In this document: positions 59,055 through 64,000 of the stretch, piece by piece
Layout of the letters: every line of letters starts with the position of its first letter
Numbering within the stretch: the first letter of the stretch is position 1
Program-made: the position numbers and the translations under genes
Notes under the pieces: model-generated
What the model was told of the DNA's origin: nothing
The model's database searches: none
The model's input: only the letters and a program-made list of their open reading frames with translations
Assembly (NCBI GenBank): GCA_020736575.1
Contig: JAGPYM010000008.1
Coordinates: forward strand, 496,001-560,000
Direction: 5' to 3'
From: Thelonectria olida
Taxonomy: Eukaryota > Ascomycota > Sordariomycetes > Hypocreales > Nectriaceae
Length of the DNA: 64,000 bases

Positions 59055-59715
59055 CTAAGATTTCTTATTCAACCAAGACTCGAACGTTGGGTCATCCTCC
59101 AGACCCGGGGTGACACTATTGCGAGTTAGCTAACCTACACTCTCACTGCGATAGTGTTAGCTTATTCATACCTTTGCTCGCGACCACGGTTTTCAGACTT
59201 GACGGCAGAACCCTCCACCTTGACTTTCTTGCTTGGCGAGTCGATCTCGTCGTCGGAATCATCCATGGCCCTCGATCGCTTGAACCCTCCCGATGCGGAA
59301 CCCTTCTTGTTGAGCAGAGCGCGTCTCAGCTCACTCGCCTTGGAACTCCCAGGAGTCTTGGACCCAGGGGGGGCTCGGGCATCCCTGGGCTTGCGGGGCG
59401 TCTGGGGGGCGCTCTTGGCGACGTTGTCGTCGCCGTGGCGGGCCTTGAACTCGCGCATGATGGTCTTGGTGAAGTGCTGCCTGTGTGGATGAGTGTTAGC
59501 TTTCCAGAGGCTGAGGACGAAGAGAGAGAGAGAGATAGATGGGGGAGAACTCACGAGATGGCGTCCTTGGTAAAGCCGTGGCCGAGGCTGCTCATGATGG
59601 CATGGACCTTGGGCCAGTTGTGGCGCGCGCGCTCGCCTTCCTGGTTGCCCAGGATGACGGCGAGGCAGAGGTCGCGCTCGGCGTTGGAATCCCACTTCTT
59701 TTCTCCGACAGGCAT
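59055..59715 (-). CDS. SANT/Myb-like small nuclear protein (paralogue A of cluster)
   Basis: Exons 59715-59555, 59480-59172 and 59115-59055 give 176 aa. Residues 8-68 are a SANT/Myb-like three-helix unit: KKWDSNAERDLCLAVIL, then NWPKVHAIMSSLGHGFTKDAI, then after a phase-2 intron SQHFTKTIMREFK. The remainder is basic (RALLNKKG, SPSKKVKVEG), a likely nuclear signal. The last 20 residues (VTPGLEDDPTFESWLNKKS) depend on splicing a 56-nt intron (59171-59116) with a perfect CTAAC branch. Without it the protein stops at 59162 after 159 aa. DNA or chromatin binding is inferred from the fold. Its first exon shares the split position and phase with the neighbouring half-domain exons. Confidence 0.75.
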
Positions 59716-60506
59716 CTTGGATGAACAGTGAAGTGCTTGTGAAATAGGAAAAGCGAGAGTGGGAGATGGCTCGTTGTGAAGTCGTGGTGGCCAGATGTTG
59801 AGATGTAGTGAGAAGATGAAAGCGAAGAGAGGGGAGGGAGAGAGAGGTGCGAGATAAAAGTGCTGAATATCCTAGGGGCTTAGGAGCTACAAACGAAGGG
59901 GGACTAAAGAATCCCCAGAGAGGACGAATAGAAGCAAGGGAAACGGAGCTGCTCGTTGCCAATGGCAAACAAATGAGAAGGGCTGGTGTTGTTATTTTGT
60001 CGGCGTTGCTACGGGACGAGCAAGTGAGGGTGCTACAAACGACGAGGCTGCATCCAATGACTCTTAAAACGGGCTGGAATCGAGAATGTTTGTTTCGATT
60101 GTCTCTTGGTGTTTTCAGATGGATTTGTTAAGACGGAGCGGACCATGAGCCCTGCACTCTCTGGTCTGTCTGTTCCGCAAACCCTCACGATTATCACGCA
60201 GACCAAGATCAAGTCGGTTGTCACCTGTGGATATCGATTTTATGCCAGAGCGACTTTTGATTCTGTCGACTTATTTGCCACATCTCGAGTAGACTTTTAG
60301 ACCACGGCAACACTCTTCGAGAGTAAACCGCCACGATGAATCATATCTCGACAAGTTCCCCAACCGTCCTCGCAATCAACGAAAAGAACCCATTCCCTCA
60401 ACTTCCTTGTACTCCTCCAGAGATGCCATAACTTCCCGCAGAATAGAAACACTAACCCTGACGAGTGTTGCACGGTTGAGGATCGAGTTGTCCCATGGCG
60501 GGAGAT
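59716..60506. other. Region between SANT-like genes A and B
   Basis: 791 bp that should hold the promoter of A and the 3' UTR of B. No further half-domain exon or other gene is seen. Confidence 0.45.
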
Positions 60507-61135
60507 TTACGCCTCGAAGTCAAGAATATAATCATCCAAGTTGACTTCCTTAGGTTCCTCCTTGGGCTCAGGCCTAGAAGCCATGATGTTAGCAACATGT
60601 CCAAAGCAGAGAGTTGGAGCAACACAGAGAGGAGACTCACTTGACATTCTTCTTGGCGCGCTTGGGCTCAGGAGTGGCGAGAGCAGGACCCTCGGAATCG
60701 TCCTCGCGCTTGAGAAACTCCTTCTCATCGTCAGTGTCGTCGCCACTGGGAGCGGCAACCTTCTTCTTCTTGGGAGTGCCAGCGGCCTTTCGCTTTCGAG
60801 CGGGGGGCTTTGCAGGGGTGCCGCCACCGGAGTTGGCACCACCGACGGCGGCTGTGATGGCCGTGGTGTCCCTGTTGCGGCGCAACTTCTGGACGTGCTG
60901 GCTAGAATCGGGGCGATTAGTGTGCTTGCCCGTGAGTGTAATGTGCATAAAAGATGAGGAACGAGAAGGGTGCGAAGTACTTGACGGCGTCAAACGAATA
61001 CGACCAGCCCTTCTGGCGCATTCTCTCCGTCACACTTGTGATGGTTGCTTTATTTGGGCCGGCCTCTTCGATGAAGGCGAGGAGGAGGTCGCCATGGGCA
61101 TTGGCATCCCAACCACGAGTTGGCTTTGGAGGCAT
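60507..61135 (-). CDS. SANT/Myb-like small nuclear protein (paralogue B, proximal first exon)
   Basis: Exons 61135-60981, 60901-60641 and 60573-60507 give 160 aa. Exon 1 codes MPPKPTRGWDANAHGDLLLA and the second helix up to SYSFDAV. Exon 2 starts QHVQKLRRNRD, completing helix 3, then a Gly/Ala/Lys-rich tail with KRKAAGTPKKKK and PKRAKKN nuclear-signal-like clusters. Exon 3 ends acidic (VNLDDYILDFEA). The junction is phase 2: AA plus C gives Asn. Exon 2 lies downstream of two more half-domain exons (61505-61351 and 62051-61879) that lack any acceptor of their own and end in the same phase, so it may be shared. Function is inferred from the fold. Confidence 0.78.
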
Positions 61136-61350
61136 GGTGATGATGAAGTGGAATGGGTGAGCAAGGAGTGGGCGAGATGGGCTTTTGGATGAGGATGAAG
61201 CACGCGAATGTGGATGAGAGAGGAGAGCTGGGAGATATGCCCAGGCGATGAGAGGAGGAGAGTAAACAAACAAGGAAACTTGGGGATGAGTGACAAATAA
61301 ACAAGCCAAATTTTCAAGGTGACAGAGTAAGAAGAAGAAGAAAAAAGTAC

Positions 61351-61505
61351 CGAAGTGCAGACTCAGTAAAGGTATATTCCATCTCGTGGAGGTCCTTCAT
61401 GATCTTCTCCCAGTCCTGAGTGCTCAGCTTGACGTGCTGGAACAGAGTGATGAGGATGTCCTGGTGGACGTTGGCGTCCCACTTCATGGTCTGACGCCCG
61501 GCCAT
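61351..61505 (-). CDS. Half SANT/Myb domain exon C, candidate alternative first exon of locus B
   Basis: ATG at 61505, 155 nt (the same length as exon 1 of B), ending CG|GTACTT in phase 2. It codes MAGRQTMKWDANVHQDILIT and on to TFTESALR. Joined to the acceptor at 60901 it gives ALRQHVQKLRR, with the conserved Arg-Gln-His restored (CG plus C). Between it and exon B there is no frame resembling the QHxxxLRR continuation. Unspliced it would code a 63-residue stub. A pyrimidine-rich leader precedes the ATG. An alternative is a broken tandem duplicate, but the open frame, the intact start and the matching phase argue against decay. Confidence 0.6.
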
Positions 61506-61878
61506 GGTTGCGATATCTTCCCAGGGGGGGACAGGAAAGAGAATGCGAGCGAGAAATGAGGCGTGAAAAGAAACGAAAATGATCGTGGAAGAGGGAGTGG
61601 TGAGGATCGCGTGGCGATAATGAGGGATCGAGATGTAGAGGAGGTGGAGGGGAGGAGAAGGGGCATGAAATAAACAAACGCCTTAGGATGTGCTTTAGGA
61701 GGGGAACTGTTTGCTCGAGAGATTGAGCAACTCTGAGCCTCCACGGACGAGAGCCATTCGCTATCTTGGAACCACCGGCCGGCCGCCAGCTGCCCAGCCT
61801 CCGACTTCGGGGGACAAGACGGAAGGAAACAGAAACAAGAGGATTGCGCCGATAGAGAGAGAAGGCTTTGCGACTTAC

Positions 61879-62051
61879 CGAATAGCCTCCCAAGTGGTGT
61901 TATGGCCCTGCTGCTGGAGATAGACGACCATGGCATCACGCATGTGCTGAGACAGGCCGCCAGTTGCCTGCGCGACGACGAACAAGGAGAGGCTGAGATC
62001 CATGAGGAACTCGGCGCTCTCCCAAGGGGTACCGCCAGGCTTTCCAGGCAT
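61879..62051 (-). CDS. Half SANT/Myb domain exon D, candidate alternative first exon of locus B
   Basis: ATG at 62051, 173 nt, ending ATT CG|GTAAGT, a near-perfect donor in phase 2. It codes MPGKPGGTPWESAEFLMDLS and on to TTWEAIR. Spliced to 60901 it gives AIRQHVQKLRR. The intron would be about 980 nt, skipping exons C and B. No acceptor exon of its own is visible in the 370 bp before exon C. The leader is rich in pyrimidine and CAC/CAT triplets and contains CACGTG. The strong donor makes a role as a real first exon more likely than for a dead duplicate. Confidence 0.6.
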
Positions 62052-62451
62052 GACGACAAGTGCTGTGATAGGTGTGGGTGTTGTGGTAGGTGGTCTTGCG
62101 AGTATCGAGACGAGGTAGGAAATGTGTAAGGGCCACGTGGTGATGATGATGGTGATGATGAAAGTGAAGATGGGAGAGATGAAGCCTGCCTTTGATAATG
62201 AGGCAGACAGATGCTTAGGACGTTAGAGCAAGCGTTATGATTGAGCGCCTTAGCGAATAGTTTGTAGCTATTGGACCGTTTTCCCGGCGCCAATGAGACA
62301 ACTGCTTGATTCTATCATAGTAAAACCCATGCTAAACAATACCTTGCCTGTACCTGGCAATCATTCCATACCATTAGCCGGTCCGTCCTAACACCTTCTC
62401 ATTACCTTTCTCATTAACTCCAACCAAAATAAAGGGCCGGTTGGAACAGTT
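62052..62451. promoter_or_regulatory. Promoter region of exon D
   Basis: 400 bp between exon D and the end of the repeat tract behind paralogue E. It holds GAT/GTG triplet runs (about 62140-62165) and one CACGTG. No other gene is seen. Confidence 0.4.
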
Positions 62452-62652
62452 CTAAAATGATGCGCCGAAATTCTGAGGTTCGTCATCCTCCCAGATCCGA
62501 GGATCGTCATCCTCGTTTTGAGGGTCGTGAGCCTCACAGTTATGAGAATCGTCATCCTCTAAGTTCTGAAGATCGTCAGGTTCCCAGTTCTGAGGATCGT
62601 CATCCTTCAAGTTTCGAGGATCGTCAGGTTCCCAGTTTTGAGGATCTTCAGC
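62452..62652 (-). other. In-frame 8-residue repeat tract directly behind the stop of paralogue E
   Basis: Minus-strand frame of 66 codons and a TAG, continuous with the last exon of E but separated by one TAG (62655-62653). It codes degenerate DDPQNWEP octapeptides (24-bp unit, about seven to eight copies). The frame has no other stop. It could be a tail lost to a recent nonsense change, a readthrough extension, or a repeat that only happens to be open (the plus strand is open as well, 71 codons). Confidence 0.6.
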
Positions 62653-64000
62653 CTATGCTTCTCCGTACGTAAAACTGTGACATGTTAGGAATCTACATCC
62701 TTGACCAAGAACGAGCGAGTGCTTACTGAGAAGGGAACGGATCTGCCGAGGCGCTATGTGCAGCAAGCGCGAGGACGGCCTCGTCATCCAGAACCTCATC
62801 CTTTGACGTATCAGGCGAGGCAAGGCGTGGTCGCTTGGCATCCGGTTGCTCCTCGTCCACCTCATCGCCGTCTTCTTCTTCACCCTCGGCATCAATCTGC
62901 GTAGAGTCTCGGGTTAGGGGCTCGGAGTGCTCAACAGACCCGGTGTCAGGCTCAAGTGGAGTTTCCGTTGACTCCTGGGGAGGAGCTACTTCTTGGGGTT
63001 GAGGTTGAAGTTGTTGAAGCTGAGGATGAGGTTCGGGATGAGGTTCGGGCAGAGGTTGAGGTTGAGCTTCAGCCTCGGTTTGGTGTTGAAGTTGAGGTTG
63101 AAGTTGCTGCTGGGGTGGCTGATGCTGTGGTTGCTGTGGTTGCTGTAGATGTTGTGGATGTTGATGATGCTGTTGTTGCTCGACCTGTTCGTGCTGAGCA
63201 CTTTGGAGGGGATGAAGTTGAGCTTGGTCCTGAGGCAACGGGGCATCCTGAGGAGGGCTGGGAAATGTTATAGAAGGACCTGGCATCGACCCAGGGTCCT
63301 GTTGTGTGGGCATTTGCTGCGGAATTGCAGCCGGGTGGCCAGGGGGGGGAGGCATATGACCAGGAACCATTGATCCGGGCTGCCCTGGAACCTGAGCGAG
63401 GGGATGGCCGGCGTGGGCAACGGCCGGAGCAGGTTGGATAGGCACGGCCGTGCCTTGTTGAAGATGAATGGGTGCAGGCGCAATACTCACAGGAGGAGCC
63501 GGGGGTCCCTCGACGACAGGCAGAGGATGCTTTCTAGGTCTCCCACGACCAGGACCTGGACGGCGAGTGATGGGGTTCAAGGTGGGATCGACCTTGCGTG
63601 CACTTTCTTTGACAGTGCCGTGTATCTCAGCCTTGTTCTGAGCTCGACGAAGACCTTGAAAGTGTTGGCTAGTTTTGTGTTAGCGATATGCCGAGAACTT
63701 TTGAAGCATCTCAATTGGCCGAACACGAGCAATGACATGTGAGATGGACTGTGTTATAGCAGTACGGCCATGACTGACAAGGCGATGTGATATTGCGGAA
63801 GACCAATCAGGCTGAGAGTGAACATGTGTGTTGCCCAGCCGAACAAAACAAAAAACCGATACTCGAGGCACTAACAGAGGATATATAAGACAGAAAAAAG
63901 GCAATGACGTACCGACATCCTTCATTTGTGAAGCCATATCCTAACGTTCTCATGTGGTTGCCGATGGTAGTCCATTCGCCGCCACTGATAACGCCAATGT
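62653..64000 (-). CDS. SANT/Myb-like protein with AT-hook and Gln/Pro-rich region (paralogue E, 5' end outside window)
   Basis: Partial. Exon 1 (64000-63913) enters from the right edge with GGEWTTIGNHMRTLGYGFTN and EGC. Exon 2 (63668-62727) starts RQHFQGLRRAQNKAEIHGTV, completing the domain after a phase-2 intron as in the other paralogues. An AT-hook follows (GPGRGRPRKHPLP), then 150 residues of Gln/Pro/His-rich sequence, an acidic patch and PDAKRPRLASP. A short exon 3 (62674-62653) ends FTYGEA and TAG. Minor-groove binding by the AT-hook is well known, so this is probably a chromatin or DNA-binding regulator. The low-complexity part resembles activation domains. Confidence 0.75.
62990..63180 (-). 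repeat. Gln/Pro-rich low-complexity coding repeat
   Basis: Imperfect CAG/CAR-CCN triplet-rich stretch coding the QHPQHLQQPQQPQHQ-like and EPHPEPHPQLQQ-like parts of paralogue E. Length is likely variable between strains. Confidence 0.75.

Noticed and set aside
59040..59160. Imperfect hairpin CACTAT...ATAGTG as a transcription terminator or tRNA remnant
   Set aside because: The symmetry is better explained by splice signals (GCTAAC branch, GCAATAG acceptor) of the last intron of paralogue A.
62457..62652. 24-bp repeats as a CRISPR-like array
   Set aside because: Units are contiguous without spacers, are degenerate, keep a reading frame, and lie in a eukaryotic genome.
62457..62672. 71-codon plus-strand frame of SSEDRHP-type repeats as a gene
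   Set aside because: It is the reverse of the DDPQNWEP repeat that is in frame with paralogue E; only the minus-strand reading connects to a gene.

Overview
The window looks like a piece of nuclear chromosome from a filamentous ascomycete, most likely a sordariomycete and probably Hypocreales. The reasons are compact genes on both strands, spliceosomal introns of about 50-130 nt with GTAAGT/GTATGT-type donors and CTAAC/CTGAC branch sites, pyrimidine-rich 5' leaders, and an ascomycete gene set (Sec31, Get2, Sde2, Rvb2, Ufd1, Lin1, Gep3). The class is an inference from gene content, not from a search. I see no transposon, rRNA gene, CRISPR array or recognisable secondary-metabolite cluster. I found no tRNA by eye.

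Layout. 0-7 kb: a Gep3/YqeH-type GTPase (3' end outside the window), divergent from a mitoribosomal mS25/mL61 protein, then a Hul4-like HECT ubiquitin ligase. 7-15 kb: mostly non-coding, with a small unrecognised membrane protein and a ten-exon zinc alcohol/polyol dehydrogenase that has a 5-nt micro-exon and a repetitive acidic tail. 15-20 kb: RPS10 and SDE2 (divergent), COX12 and a B12D/MLRQ-like protein (divergent, two CCAAT boxes between them), and an RRM protein. 20-28 kb: SEC31, GET2 and a TMEM135-like membrane protein. 28-32 kb: a long gene-free leader in front of a bHLH factor. 35-41 kb: a secreted DJ-1/PfpI-like protein, a type II membrane protein with a lectin-like ectodomain, and RVB2. 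41-51 kb: a coiled-coil protein, a basic nuclear protein and GAPDH. 51-55 kb: gene-poor. 55-59 kb: LIN1 and UFD1 (divergent).

59-64 kb (right end): the most unusual part. Five exons, all on the minus strand, each encode the first two and a half helices of a small SANT/Myb-like domain. All end in a phase-2 donor just before the conserved Gln-His of the last helix. Two genes (59.1-59.7 kb and 62.65-64+ kb) have their own downstream exon. The other three half-domain exons (62.05, 61.5 and 61.1 kb) lie in front of a single shared acceptor exon at 60.9 kb. This looks like one locus with three alternative first exons giving interchangeable DNA-recognition halves. The flanking AT-hook paralogue has an in-frame 8-residue repeat tract directly behind a TAG stop.

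Functionally most genes are housekeeping: mitochondrial translation and respiration, the secretory pathway (Sec31, Get2), ubiquitin handling (HECT ligase, Ufd1, Sde2), chromatin and splicing (Rvb2, Lin1, Sde2, RRM protein) and glycolysis. Exon models below were built by hand from splice signals, reading frame and family conservation. Complete models were checked for a total length divisible by three.
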